Part shown: in pieces, positions 49,231-58,134 of the stretch
Layout: every line of letters begins with the position of its first letter
Position numbering within the stretch: position 1 is the stretch's first letter
Assembly (NCBI RefSeq): GCF_016863275.1
Contig: NZ_BOOO01000042.1
Span: 62,001-126,000, forward strand
Origin: Planotetraspora mira
GTDB lineage: Bacteria > Actinomycetota > Actinomycetes > Streptosporangiales > Streptosporangiaceae
DNA: 64,000 nt
Direction of reading: 5' to 3'
Notes under the pieces: generated by a model
Told to the model about the DNA's origin: nothing
Seen by the model: only the letters and a program-made list of their open reading frames with translations
Databases searched by the model: none
Position numbers and translations under genes: made by a program

Positions 49231-50232
49231 ATGCCGAATTTCGACGTCTGGGCGCGACTCTCCCTCTGGGCCGATCGCACCACGCCACGTGTCGTCCAAG
49301 TCGGCCGGTGCCTTCTCGCAATCAATGCGGTGACCGTTTCGATGGCGGTAAGCGGATGTGCCGCCGATGGTGACAGGACATCGACGGAATCGGTACGGCA
49401 TTCGGCCGTCTGGAGACTCCCTGTCAACCCTTATCCGAATGTGCGGGACCAGATGGACGGGCTCTTCGCCGGAATCGGCACCAGGCTGTCCGCGATTGAA
49501 GAGCTGTCGTGGCGTTGCATGAGAGACAAGGGCTTGAAATATGTTAAGCAGCCACCGCTGAAGAAGGACGTAAATCCGACAATGGGCGACCCGGGTTACG
49601 GGTTGAGCGTCGCGGAGGCACGTAGTAACGGATACGGGACTCAGACCAATCTGAACGAAGTTGCCGGAGGTGAGGATCCCTACCGCGACCAGTCCGATGC
49701 CGAGCGTCAGAGGTGGGGGGACGCCTACTTCGGGCCCTCGTCGGCAGCGAAGGTCCAGGTGACATTGCCTAACGGCGCCGTCGTGGAAACCTCCTCAGAG
49801 GGGTGCCTGGCGGAGGCGCAGAAGCAAGTCTTCGGTTCGCTGGAGCAGATGCTCAAGTCGGAGAATTTCGCGGGGAACCTTCCTATTGAGGTCAGAAAGC
49901 GGGCGAACGCCGATCCGGCCATGCGCTCCCTGAACGCCTCGTGGTCAGCGTGCATGGCCAAACAGGGTTATGCGGGTCTGGCAGAACCCATCGCAGCACG
50001 GGCAAAGGCCGGAGAGTTCTACAAGAACGCCGACGGCGGTTTCGCAGCCGAGGCCAAACTGGCGGTCGCCGACTCGTCATGCGAGAGGAGCATCGGCTAC
50101 GGGCCTGCACGCAAACGCCTTGAAGATCTCTATTACACTGCTGCGCTCATCCATTACGAGCCTGAGGTGACCGCGGTGCAGGAGGTCAACTCGGCAGCCC
50201 TCGCTCGGGCCCGGAAGATTCTGGCTTCATGA
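49231..50232 (+). CDS. actinobacterial lipoprotein with four conserved cysteines (copy B)
   Basis: A 333-residue protein with an N-terminal extension and hydrophobic stretch ending in lipobox AVSGC (about residue 43). Four mature cysteines sit in SWRCMRDKGLKY, SEGCLAEAQK, SWSACMAKQGY and ADSSCERSIGYG, in the same order and settings as copy A at 13755-14702. The DNA is less GC-rich than copy A, as expected in the island. A later start inside the signal region is possible. Function is unknown; the helical, disulfide-bearing surface domain suggests binding rather than catalysis. Confidence 0.72.
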   Translation: MPNFDVWARLSLWADRTTPRVVQVGRCLLAINAVTVSMAVSGCAADGDRTSTESVRHSAVWRLPVNPYPNVRDQMDGLFAGIGTRLSAIEELSWRCMRDKGLKYVKQPPLKKDVNPTMGDPGYGLSVAEARSNGYGTQTNLNEVAGGEDPYRDQSDAERQRWGDAYFGPSSAAKVQVTLPNGAVVETSSEGCLAEAQKQVFGSLEQMLKSENFAGNLPIEVRKRANADPAMRSLNASWSACMAKQGYAGLAEPIAARAKAGEFYKNADGGFAAEAKLAVADSSCERSIGYGPARKRLEDLYYTAALIHYEPEVTAVQEVNSAALARARKILAS

Positions 50233-51513
50233 TTGGCGATTTGCCGGCGGGCGCAGAAGAGGCGTCGCGGGCCGTCCCGGCCGCCCCACTGCCATGAGGG
50301 CCGACAGCAAGGCCGGGGTCGCCGCCAGCACGAAGCAAAGCGACAGAGACAGGCCGTCCACGAGAAGGCCGATGGCCGCCGTACCCATGGAGGCGCCGGT
50401 GTTGAAGGCGGTATTGACCCACGCGCCCGCCTGGGTCCGGTTCTCCGGCTTGGCGAACTCGTCGGCGAGCAGGTAGGCGGTGGTCAGGGCGGGGGCCACG
50501 AACAGGCCGACGACGCATGTCATCGCGACCAGGGCGTACAGATTCGGGGAGGCTCCGGCCGCGGCAAGCGCGAGGCCCAGGCCGGCGGCCAGCACCGGCA
50601 GCCGCACCCGGCCGGAAACGCGCCAGGAGACGGCACCGTAGGTCAGACCGGCGACCGCGCTGCCGGCTGACAGCGCGGCCTCGACCCATGCCACCGCGGT
50701 GGTCTGGTGATGCCGTTCGGCGAAGACCACCATGAGCAGGCTCAGCGCACCCAGGCACAGGCCTACCGCGGCTGACGTCGCGACGGGCAGAAGCAGCGCG
50801 CCTGAGACGCGCATCCACGGTCGCCGAGGTGACGTTGGCGCCGGGTCCGCGCCAGGCCCTTCATACGGAGCGACGACCGAGGCGGTGTCCGCCCGCAGCG
50901 ACTGGGCGGCGCGTATCGCTGGTGACGACACGAGGGCGAAGGTTCCGATCGTTATCAGGGCGGCGCTCAGGATCACCCCCGCCGCGGGAGTGGCGAGTGC
51001 GGCCAGCAGCCCGGCCAGCAACGGCCCGGTGATGAAGAGGAGTTCCTCGGCGACGGTGTCCAGGGTGTAGGCGCGTTGCAGCAACTGCCGGTCGGGCAGG
51101 AGATCGCTCCACAGCGTGCGCATGACGGGCCCCAGCGGGGGTGCGCACCCGCCCGCCGCGATCGCCAGAGCCGTCAGCAGCCACCCGGAGGTCCCTGGTC
51201 GCCAGGTGAGGACGGCCAGGCAGATCAGCAGCAGTGCGTAAAGGGCGGTCATCGGAGGTAGAGCCCTGCGTGGTCCGTAGCGGTCGATCAGCCCGGCCCG
51301 CAGCGGGGAGAGCAGGGAGTTGGTGAGCCCGAACAGGGCGATGACGCCGCCGGCAAGGGCGTAGGAACCGGTGGTTCCAGTGAGCGCCAACGTCAGGGAG
51401 AGGAAGACCGTCCCGTAGGACAGACGGCCCAGCAGCGCGGCACCAAAGGCGCGCCTGGCCAGGGGATGGGAGAGGACAGCTCTGTACGACGGGGGCCGCG
51501 AAGGCGAAGACAT
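50227..51513 (-). CDS. MFS transporter
   Basis: A 428-residue major facilitator with 12 predicted membrane segments. Features: LLGRLSYGTVFLSLTLALTG in TM1, RAGLIDRYGPRRALPPMT (motif A-like loop 2-3), a central loop rich in Pro, and a second-half motif TYGAVSWRVSGRVRLPVL. It resembles drug or metabolite exporters of actinomycetes. The stop overlaps the end of the convergent lipoprotein gene by 6 bp. Confidence 0.9.
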   Translation of the reverse strand: MSSPSRPPSYRAVLSHPLARRAFGAALLGRLSYGTVFLSLTLALTGTTGSYALAGGVIALFGLTNSLLSPLRAGLIDRYGPRRALPPMTALYALLLICLAVLTWRPGTSGWLLTALAIAAGGCAPPLGPVMRTLWSDLLPDRQLLQRAYTLDTVAEELLFITGPLLAGLLAALATPAAGVILSAALITIGTFALVSSPAIRAAQSLRADTASVVAPYEGPGADPAPTSPRRPWMRVSGALLLPVATSAAVGLCLGALSLLMVVFAERHHQTTAVAWVEAALSAGSAVAGLTYGAVSWRVSGRVRLPVLAAGLGLALAAAGASPNLYALVAMTCVVGLFVAPALTTAYLLADEFAKPENRTQAGAWVNTAFNTGASMGTAAIGLLVDGLSLSLCFVLAATPALLSALMAVGRPGRPATPLLRPPANRQS

Positions 51514-51961
51514 GGGGAATGTCCCTCAGAAAGGCAGCGCGCATCCGAGGCGCCGCGAAGTGCTATGACGCGGAAGTGCCGCACGCGATCGATGCGGCTG
51601 ATTCGGCGTCTTAGGCACGGGCGAGGAACATGCCTGTAACGCTAACAGCGCCCCAGGACACCCGACAAGACCAAGATCGTGTTCAGGCCACGCGCAGAGA
51701 GCTGATCATGGTGTTGATGTCCGGCCAGAGCTTCTTGTGGGGTAGTCCACGGTCGGATTGAGGCAGCGATGGCTCCACCACCGGGCGTAGCGTTGCCCCC
51801 AATTGCTAGCTCCTGCGCGGATTGAGTGGGCCGATTGTGACATAAAGCTGATCTTCTTGAGGGATGTGTGGTTGGGCCCGGCCACGGAAAGGCGGGCGGG
51901 GCGATCGACAGAAAGCGCCCATGATCGAGAAGGGTTTTCTCATGATGCTTCGCCGACCCTC
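51514..51961. other. 448-nt intergenic region without a convincing gene
   Basis: The region between the MFS start and the small membrane protein ATG at 51962 has an open plus-strand frame from 51803, but its first 50 residues show no family features and lack a ribosome-binding site. It probably contains the promoters for both flanking genes. No strong inverted repeat is seen. Confidence 0.4.
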
Positions 51962-52372
51962 ATGAACGACGCATCCGGCCCTGTGCACCAGTCGCGGCAG
52001 AAAGTCGGCTTCCTCTTCATACGGAATGTGGTCGTAGTACTGCTCCCGCTGATCGCGGTGGTGGGGCCGCTGATGACAGGAGTCGAAGCCGGCGACCAGC
52101 GGGCCGCCGAACAAGTCTGCGCTCAGCACCGCATGGTGGTCAGGATGCTGCATTACCCTCCGAAAGGGGCGCAGGCCACTGAGGTGATCTGCACCCCCTC
52201 CGGGCAGTGGGACGACCGGCACGCCTATGAGCTGCCCGAACCCGGCCTGCCAGGGCTGTTAGGCGGATTTTTCATACCGTTCGTGTGCCTGCTCTACGTC
52301 GCGTCCGGCTGCGTGACGCTGGCGGTGTGGAACATGATCGTCCGTCTTTTCCGGGTCAGATCGGCGCGGTGA
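51962..52372 (+). CDS. two-TM small membrane protein of unknown function
   Basis: A 136-residue protein: TM1 (FLFIRNVVVVLLPLIAVVGPLM), an external segment of about 65 residues with two cysteines (EQVCAQHRM... EVICTPSGQW), and TM2 (FFIPFVCLLYVASGCVTLAVWNMIV), ending in a basic tail. The stop overlaps the GTG of a second small frame (GTGA), so the pair is coupled. No family is recognised. Confidence 0.6.
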   Translation: MNDASGPVHQSRQKVGFLFIRNVVVVLLPLIAVVGPLMTGVEAGDQRAAEQVCAQHRMVVRMLHYPPKGAQATEVICTPSGQWDDRHAYELPEPGLPGLLGGFFIPFVCLLYVASGCVTLAVWNMIVRLFRVRSAR

Positions 52373-52518
52373 ACAAGCGGCGGATGGGGGATCGGGGTGA
52401 GCTGCCGGCCGCCTGGGCGGCCGCGCTGGATCCGTGGGAGAACGACTCCGGGGCAAGCTGCGAGAGTTGCGGTTCCACCTTCATCGTGAGTCGGTACGGA
52501 TCACCTACTGACTGGTGA
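52369..52518 (+). CDS. 49-residue CxxC protein coupled to the upstream membrane protein
   Basis: A short frame from GTG 52369, overlapping the preceding stop by 4 nt, encodes a 49-residue soluble protein with ELPAAWAAALDPWENDSGAS followed by CESCGSTFIVSRYG. One CxxC pair could bind zinc with a partner or act in redox. The coupled start and good codon bias support expression; the function is unknown. Confidence 0.5.
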   Translation: MNKRRMGDRGELPAAWAAALDPWENDSGASCESCGSTFIVSRYGSPTDW

Positions 52519-52570
52519 GCCTGGCCATCGCGTGGCAGATCAAGGTGCGGGCGGTGGAAGGCTGACCCTC

Positions 52571-53356
52571 ATGATGTCGATATCCCAGCCCGAACCGGCG
52601 CGCGCTGCCATGACAGTGGGCGGGCGCCGCCTGTCCTACCTCGACTTCGGGGGACCGGGGCGGTCTCTGCTCGCCTTGCACGGCCACTTCAACGAGGGCC
52701 GCACCTTCACCAACCTGGCGCGCGCATTGGCTCCCGATTGGCGAGTCGTGGCCCTCGACCAGCGTGGGCACGGCTTCTCAGACAGGGGATCGGACTTCTC
52801 CCGCGCAGGCTACGTCAACGATGCCGCCGCGCTCATCGCCCACCTCGGCTTGAGCGATGTGGTGGTGCTCGGACACTCGCTCGGCGGCGTCAACGCCTAT
52901 CAGCTCGCCGCACGCCACCCCGACTTGGTCAGCGCACTCATCATCGAGGACATCGGCACCGAAATCGACGATGACCTGTCCTTCTGCCTGACATGGCCGC
53001 ACCGGGCACCCACCCGCACGGCCCTGGTCGAACAACTCGGTGATTCGGTCCGCTACCTGACCGACGCCATCCGCGAATACCCCGACGGCTGGGGCCTGGC
53101 CTTCCGCCCACAGGACATGGTCACCTCCGTCGGCCAGGTCAACGGCAACCATTGGGACGACTGGCTCGCCACCGACTGCCCCGCCCTGCTCATCCACGGC
53201 ACCCGAAGCGACACGCTCACCGCGGAACACGCCAAGGCGATGGCAGCGCGCCGTCCCAACACCGAGTTCGCTGAACTCGCGACCGGACACACCGTGCACG
53301 AGACCGATCCTGCCGGGTTCGCTGCGACGGTGGGCGCATTCCTCGCCACGCTGTGA
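52571..53356 (+). CDS. alpha/beta hydrolase
   Basis: A 261-residue alpha/beta hydrolase: oxyanion loop LLALHGHFNEGRTF, ALDQRGHGFSD, nucleophile VVLGHSLGGVNAYQ, acid at HGTRSDTLT and histidine in ATGHTVHETDP. It resembles lactonases, haloperoxidase-like esterases and haloalkane dehalogenase relatives; activity is not predictable. GGAAGG precedes the ATG. It converges with the AraC gene. Confidence 0.9.
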   Translation: MMSISQPEPARAAMTVGGRRLSYLDFGGPGRSLLALHGHFNEGRTFTNLARALAPDWRVVALDQRGHGFSDRGSDFSRAGYVNDAAALIAHLGLSDVVVLGHSLGGVNAYQLAARHPDLVSALIIEDIGTEIDDDLSFCLTWPHRAPTRTALVEQLGDSVRYLTDAIREYPDGWGLAFRPQDMVTSVGQVNGNHWDDWLATDCPALLIHGTRSDTLTAEHAKAMAARRPNTEFAELATGHTVHETDPAGFAATVGAFLATL

Positions 53357-53402
53357 CCGGAGTCACGACCAACTGGTAGGTGCCGGCCCGCGTTGGAGAT
53401 CG

Positions 53403-54308
53403 CTACAGATGCAGGGTTCCGCTGCGGGCGCGGTGCTCAAGCGGTGAGTGTCCGTGCAGGCGGCGGAAAGCCGTGCTGAAGGCGCGGACGTCGGGGTAGC
53501 CGCAGGCCCTGGCCACCTCCGTCACCGTGGGACCCGTGTCCAGCAGCAGGGCGGCGGCCAGCTCGAGCCGCATCCTGCGCAGGGTCGCCATCAGGGACGC
53601 GCCCGTCTGCTCGCGAAACATCCGCTCGGCGTGCCGTTCGGACAGGTGGACGGTGGCGGCCACATCCCTGACCCTGACCGGCCGGCACAGGTTGTCGGCG
53701 AGGTGCCGTCGCATCGCCGCCACCACCTGGGATGGCCGGTCCCTGGGAGGCGGCTCGACCTGCAGGTCGTCCTCGTTCGCGAACGCCCTGGCGGTGTCCA
53801 CCACCAGCGCGGCGCCGAGACCGGCCAGGCCGGCGTCGTACCCGGACCGCACCGGGTCGGCATACCCCGCGAGTGCGGTGACGACCTCGGCCAGCGAGCC
53901 GGTACGGCGCGACACCACGGGACCGGCGGGGTCGGTGAGGCCGGACCACCAGCCACGCTCGTCCGGTCCCGGAGCCTCCCGGCCGCCCCGCAGGGTGAAG
54001 CCCCAGAAGGCGATGCCGAGCGGGTCCTCCCGGCTCGACTCGATCTCGTGCACATCACCCGGCCTGGCCAGGAACACCTCACCGGTGCCGACGTCATGGT
54101 GTTCCCCACCGACACTGAACCGTCCTGCGCCGGTGTAGGCCAGGCAAACCTCGTAGAAGGAGTGCCGGTGCCAGTAGTTGCGCCAGGCGGGCTTGGTGTA
54201 GAACCCCCAGCTGACGAAGTCAGCCCTGAACCCTCCGACCTGGCAGGTGTCCAGCAGGCCGGTCAGGTCGGGCAGCCGACCGGCACCGGCCACGTCCGCC
54301 AAGCTCAA
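53403..54308 (-). CDS. AraC family transcriptional regulator with cupin sensor domain
   Basis: A 301-residue regulator: an N-terminal cupin (YWHRHSFYEVCLAYTGAGRFSVGGEHHDVGTGEVFLARPGDVHEIES) and a C-terminal AraC DNA-binding domain (VRVRDVAATVHLSERHAERMFREQTGASLMATLRRMRLELAA and VTEVARACGYPDVRAFSTAFRRLHGHSP). The TTG start at 54308 overlaps the stop of the dioxygenase gene, giving tight coupling. It likely senses a sugar or related small molecule and activates the dioxygenase operon through the direct repeats at 55088-55122. Confidence 0.9.
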   Translation of the reverse strand: MSLADVAGAGRLPDLTGLLDTCQVGGFRADFVSWGFYTKPAWRNYWHRHSFYEVCLAYTGAGRFSVGGEHHDVGTGEVFLARPGDVHEIESSREDPLGIAFWGFTLRGGREAPGPDERGWWSGLTDPAGPVVSRRTGSLAEVVTALAGYADPVRSGYDAGLAGLGAALVVDTARAFANEDDLQVEPPPRDRPSQVVAAMRRHLADNLCRPVRVRDVAATVHLSERHAERMFREQTGASLMATLRRMRLELAAALLLDTGPTVTEVARACGYPDVRAFSTAFRRLHGHSPLEHRARSGTLHL

Positions 54309-55069
54309 GCCTGTCTCCTGCCTGTCGGGTCCACTCCGGACAGCATCATGCCCTGCCCCAGTGACCAGTCGTGCGCCTGGATCGCCGGCGGGTCGGCCGG
54401 GTCGCGGAACTGCACCAGCCAGGTGGTCCTGGCCTCGTCGCTGACGTTCACACCCGAGCCGTGAACGGTCAGGTAGGAGAAGAACAGCACGTCCCCCGCC
54501 TCCGCAGGCAGCGGCGTCGCGGCCTCGAAGGGTACGTCGGTGAGGTGATGGCCATCCTCGGGGTCGTGCTCCCGCGGACCCTGGAGGTGGCTGCCCGGCA
54601 CGACGCGGACGCAGCCCTTGAGCTCCGGCGCGTCGTCCAGGTGGAATATCGCGGCGCCGACCCGATGATGGGTGTGGGGGAAGAACGGGTGGTCCTGGTG
54701 CAGCGGGAACGGCGAGCCGTTCTCCGGCGGCTTCACGAACAGTTTGGTGTGGTGCAGCTGTACGTTCGGCACCCCCAGCACGGCCGCGGCGACGGAGGTG
54801 AACCGCTCATCCACCAGCAACCGGGAGAACGCCGCCGCGTAGAACTGCGCGTCATGCAGGTGCTGCAGCCGCGTCGGCGCACCGGCCGTGAGCGCAGCGG
54901 CCGAACCCCAGGTCGGGTCCTCGCCTTGGTCCTGCCGCCCGAGCAGGTCATGGGCCACCCGGCGGTACGCCGCCGCCTCATCCCTGGTCAGCAGGCCCTT
55001 CACCAGAACGTACCCGTGCTCGGCGTAGTGGCCGGCGAGGGTTTGCAGATCGATCGTGGTCACGGTCAT
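54305..55069 (-). CDS. phytanoyl-CoA dioxygenase (PhyH) family protein
   Basis: A 254-residue Fe(II)/2-oxoglutarate dioxygenase. The iron-binding facial triad appears as PLHQDHPF (His-x-Asp) and YLTVHGSGVNVS (distal His); an Arg for 2-oxoglutarate follows near EARTTW. Relatives hydroxylate lipids, sugars or natural products. It is co-transcribed with the AraC-cupin regulator. Two direct repeats lie just upstream of the start. Confidence 0.92.
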   Translation of the reverse strand: MTVTTIDLQTLAGHYAEHGYVLVKGLLTRDEAAAYRRVAHDLLGRQDQGEDPTWGSAAALTAGAPTRLQHLHDAQFYAAAFSRLLVDERFTSVAAAVLGVPNVQLHHTKLFVKPPENGSPFPLHQDHPFFPHTHHRVGAAIFHLDDAPELKGCVRVVPGSHLQGPREHDPEDGHHLTDVPFEAATPLPAEAGDVLFFSYLTVHGSGVNVSDEARTTWLVQFRDPADPPAIQAHDWSLGQGMMLSGVDPTGRRQA

Positions 55070-55087
55070 CGCGTCTTCCTGTCGTGA

Positions 55088-55122
55088 TCGATATCGACAC
55101 TTTCGTGGTCGACATCGACACT
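55088..55122. promoter_or_regulatory. two 14-bp direct repeats, 21 bp apart (AraC-type operator)
   Basis: TCGATATCGACACT (55088-55101) and TCGACATCGACACT (55109-55122) lie upstream of the dioxygenase-araC operon. The 21-bp period places them on the same DNA face two turns apart, as in AraC-family activator sites. The downstream AraC protein is the natural candidate binder. Confidence 0.75.
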
Positions 55123-55302
55123 AGGAAGCCGGTGCTCGTCGCGACATGCTCACAGCGGACAGCGATGTTCGTAAGACGGACAAGCGATCGGCACTGCTCT
55201 GACCTGCCCGGCCATCACCCACGACAAGGTTGACGCCGTCGCCGTCTCGCCCTGGACTGAGATCGCGCGACCTGCTGGTTCTGGTGCTCTCGCGCTTGGC
55301 GG

Positions 55303-56487
55303 TCAGGATGACTGAACATCGTCGAAGAGGGCGAGGGCTTCGGTGGGGTCCGGGCTCACGAGGCGTTCCAGACCGGCCGCTGTGATCTTCGCCCACCTGC
55401 CGGCCCGTGCCCACATCTGTTCCTCGAAGGCGCGGACGGCCTCGTCCGGATCGCCAGGGGCGGCGGCGACGGACTCGGCGAGTTCGGCTCCTTCCAGCAT
55501 CGCGAGGTTCGCGCCCACCCCCAGTGGGGGCATCAGGTGGGCGGCGTCGCCCAGTAGCGTCACCCCGGGGACGTGGGCCCAGGTGTGGGACACGGGCAGG
55601 ACGTAGAGGGGGCGGTGGACGAAAGCGGCGCCGTGGCGGAGGAGGTCGAGGACGGGAGCGGCCCAGCCGTCGAACAGAGTCAGCAGGCTTGATCGCACGG
55701 CCTCCACGTCGGCCAGGTCCAGGCCCGCGTCCATGTCTACGTCTGCGTCCAGGCCTGCGCGCCGGTTCAGGCCCAAATGCCGGTCCAGGTTCGTGTGCCA
55801 GTCCAGCGGCGCTCGGAACTGGGCGTACACCTTGACGTGGCCGCCGCTGTTGCGCTGGGCGACGACGGCGCGGTTCACGCCGTACACGGCAACGGAACCG
55901 TCGCCGATCAGGCGGGCGAGGTCGGGGTGGCGGGCGTCGACGTCGTCCAGGGAGGTCTCGACCGAGGTGACGCCGGTGTAGTGCGGCGTCGCGGACGAGA
56001 TTGCCGGGCGGACCCGGGACCAGGCGCCGTCCGCGCCGATCACGAGGTCGAACGTCTCCTGCCGCCCGTCCGCGAAACGGACCAGCACGCCGTCCCGGGT
56101 TCCCGGCACCACCTCCGTCACGCCCCGCCCCCACTGAACGTCGAGGGGGCCGAGTAGCAGGTCACGGAGTTGCCCTCGGTCGATCTCGGGATTGGCCCGG
56201 TCACCCGGACGGGGTTGCCAGTCGCGGAGGACGGTCCCGTCCGTGTCCAGGATGCGCATGGCCTGCCCCTCAGGACGGGACAGCGTCTGGAACTCCTCCA
56301 GCAGCCCCGCTTTGCCCAGCGCGAGCTGGCCCATGCCTTCGTGCAGGTCGAGCGTGCCGCCCGGGGGACGGGCGTCGGGGGCGGGATCGCGCTCGAGGAT
56401 GGTGACGGGGTGACCGTGGCGGTGCAGGACGCAGGCGAAGGTGAGGCCGGCGGGGCCACCCCCGACTACAGCGATACGATGTCTCAT
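55303..56487 (-). CDS. FAD-dependent monooxygenase related to Tet(X)
   Basis: A 394-residue flavoprotein hydroxylase: Rossmann motif IAVVGGGPAGLTFACVLHRHG, LDLHEGMGQLAL, EIDRGQLRDLL, DLVIGADGAWSRVRP and the second FAD motif TLLGDAAHLMPPLGVGANLAM. The general order matches Tet(X)-like enzymes, which hydroxylate tetracyclines, as well as other small-substrate oxygenases. Divergence from a TetR gene with a shared operator fits a substrate-induced detoxifying enzyme. The -10 box lies within 10 nt of the ATG, suggesting a near-leaderless mRNA. Confidence 0.9.
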   Translation of the reverse strand: MRHRIAVVGGGPAGLTFACVLHRHGHPVTILERDPAPDARPPGGTLDLHEGMGQLALGKAGLLEEFQTLSRPEGQAMRILDTDGTVLRDWQPRPGDRANPEIDRGQLRDLLLGPLDVQWGRGVTEVVPGTRDGVLVRFADGRQETFDLVIGADGAWSRVRPAISSATPHYTGVTSVETSLDDVDARHPDLARLIGDGSVAVYGVNRAVVAQRNSGGHVKVYAQFRAPLDWHTNLDRHLGLNRRAGLDADVDMDAGLDLADVEAVRSSLLTLFDGWAAPVLDLLRHGAAFVHRPLYVLPVSHTWAHVPGVTLLGDAAHLMPPLGVGANLAMLEGAELAESVAAAPGDPDEAVRAFEEQMWARAGRWAKITAAGLERLVSPDPTEALALFDDVQSS

Positions 56488-56491
56488 GCCG

Positions 56492-56540
56492 ATACACTGT
56501 ATTTAATTATTACGGCGTATCGCAACAGTACGATGTAACC
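56492..56540. promoter_or_regulatory. divergent promoter/operator of FAD oxygenase and tetR
   Basis: The 53-nt intergenic region contains a perfect 11-bp palindrome ATACACTGTAT (56492-56502), which overlaps a minus-strand -10 box TACAGT. TTGCGA lies 18 nt upstream of that -10 as the -35. On the plus strand TACGAT lies 6 nt before the tetR ATG, suggesting a leaderless tetR mRNA. One repressor dimer could block both directions. Confidence 0.6.
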
Positions 56541-57233
56541 ATGACTGTGTGGGACCGGCCGGAGCCGCCGACTCGCCCCGTGCCGCTCGACCGGGAGCGA
56601 ATCGTCGCCGCCGCCATCGCGCTGGCCGACGAAGGCGGGTTGGAGGCGGTGTCGTTGCGCAAGGTCGCCGCCCGGCTCGACGCCGGCCCGATGCGGCTGT
56701 ACGGATACATCGCCACCAAGGAAGAGTTGTTCGACCTCATGGTGGACGAGGTCCACGCCGAGATCCTCCCCGAGGAGCAGTTCGGCGACTGGCGGGAGGT
56801 GCTGCGCATCCGCGCCCACCGCACCAGGCAGGCCACCCTCCGCCACGAATGGCTGGCCGACCTGCTCGGCGGCCGTCCGACCCTGGGCCCGAACGCCCTC
56901 GCCGTGACTGAGGCCGCGCTGGCCGCCCTCGACGGCCTCGCCGATCTCGACACCGTCCTGCGCGCTGTGGAGACTGTCAGCGCCTACTCCACTGGCGCGA
57001 TCAGGCGCGAGATCGCGAACCTGCGGGCCGAGCGCGCCACGGGCCTGTCCAAGCGTGACTGGCAGCGCGCCTCCGGCCCGCATCTGAGGAAGATGCTGGC
57101 CACGGGCCGCTTCCCGGCGCTGGCCAAGGCGGTGCACGACGGCACGGAGGTGGACGCCGAGGCGTCCTTCGCGACCGGCCTGGACTGGGTCCTCGACGCA
57201 GTGGCCGCCAAACTCGCCCGGCCGCCGGCGTGA
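56541..57233 (+). CDS. TetR family regulator with TetR_C-type domain
   Basis: A 230-residue TetR protein of the class with a C-terminal TetR_C domain: HTH VAAAIALADEGGLEAVSLRKVAARLDAGPMRLYGYIATKEELF, then LLGGRPTLGPNALAVTEAALAAL and TGAIRREI. This is the same broad class as the tetracycline repressor. It faces the Tet(X)-like oxygenase gene and should repress it and itself. Confidence 0.92.
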   Translation: MTVWDRPEPPTRPVPLDRERIVAAAIALADEGGLEAVSLRKVAARLDAGPMRLYGYIATKEELFDLMVDEVHAEILPEEQFGDWREVLRIRAHRTRQATLRHEWLADLLGGRPTLGPNALAVTEAALAALDGLADLDTVLRAVETVSAYSTGAIRREIANLRAERATGLSKRDWQRASGPHLRKMLATGRFPALAKAVHDGTEVDAEASFATGLDWVLDAVAAKLARPPA

Positions 57234-57322
57234 CGCTCCGACAAGCTCACGGTCCGCTACGAGGCGGCCGTACTCGTCGCGGCCATCAACGAGTGGTTGT
57301 GACCGGCATTCCAGCCGCCACC

Positions 57323-57727
57323 TCAGGCGGATCGTCGCGCGAGGTCCTCCAGCACGGCAACCGCCTCGGCGACACGTCCGTACGGCACAAACAGATGGTC
57401 GTGATAGAAACCGGCGACCACATTGCAGCTCAGCCCGATATCGGCGAGTTCCCGCGCCACGGCAGCAGTCAGACCGACCGCCTCAAGCGCCGAGTGAACC
57501 CGCAGCGTGATCCAGCCCGTCACGTACTCATACGCCAGCCCCGCCGCGTCAGCCTCCTGCTGCGGCACGATCAGCGTGGTGCCCTCATCTTCGCTGACCA
57601 TGACGACGGGGGTGACCCCGGGCGGGACGTCACCCTCGACGGTAGTGAACACGTAACGGCCCGGATTCAGCTGCGGGCGCATATCGGTCAGCAGTTTGCG
57701 CAGATCACTCTCACCAGCCACGATCAA
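57323..57727 (-). CDS. ACT domain-containing protein
   Basis: A 134-residue protein with paired ACT-like modules: SDLRKLLTDMRPQLNPGRYVFTTVEG, VVMVSEDEGTTLIVPQQEAD, and LTAAVARELADIGLSCNVVAGFYHDHLFVPYGRVAEAV. Free-standing ACT proteins of this type bind amino acids and probably act in regulation. The TTG at 57727 or GTG at 57721 is the start. It is monocistronic. Confidence 0.82.
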   Translation of the reverse strand: MIVAGESDLRKLLTDMRPQLNPGRYVFTTVEGDVPPGVTPVVMVSEDEGTTLIVPQQEADAAGLAYEYVTGWITLRVHSALEAVGLTAAVARELADIGLSCNVVAGFYHDHLFVPYGRVAEAVAVLEDLARRSA

Positions 57728-57912
57728 GAGCCTACGCGCCGCATGTGACCTGCACTTTCGGTATACGCCCTAGAACGGCAGCCCGGGTTCGGTTACGTCG
57801 CAGCCGGTTACGGCAACCAAGCCACCGGTCTTGGCCATCCCGGCCGGGCGCGATGGGGTTCGGTTTCACGGGCCGGTGGTGCCAGGCGCTTTCACGCCCA
57901 CCCTGGGGCACG

Positions 57913-58134
57913 TCATTCGCCCGCGGCGTCCTCGTCCTCCCAGCGCAGCAGGTCGCCCGGCTGGCACTTGAGCACCTCGCAGAGCGCGGCGAGCGTCGCG
58001 AAACGCACCGCTTTGGCGCGGCCGTTCTTGAGTACCGCCAGGTTGGCGGGTGTGATCCCCACGCGGTCCGCGAGCTCGCCCACGGACATCTTCCGCCTGG
58101 CCAGCATCACGTCGATGTCGACGGCGATCGGCAT
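57913..58134 (-). CDS. YozG-like XRE family small regulator
   Basis: A 73-residue single HTH: MLARRKMSVGELADRVGITPANLAVLKNGRAKAVRFATLAALCEVLKCQPGDLLRW. Such proteins pair with a DUF2975 membrane protein; here the start overlaps the DUF2975 stop (TGATG). It probably binds the 21-bp palindrome at 58657-58677 and represses the operon. Confidence 0.88.
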   Translation of the reverse strand: MPIAVDIDVMLARRKMSVGELADRVGITPANLAVLKNGRAKAVRFATLAALCEVLKCQPGDLLRWEDEDAAGE

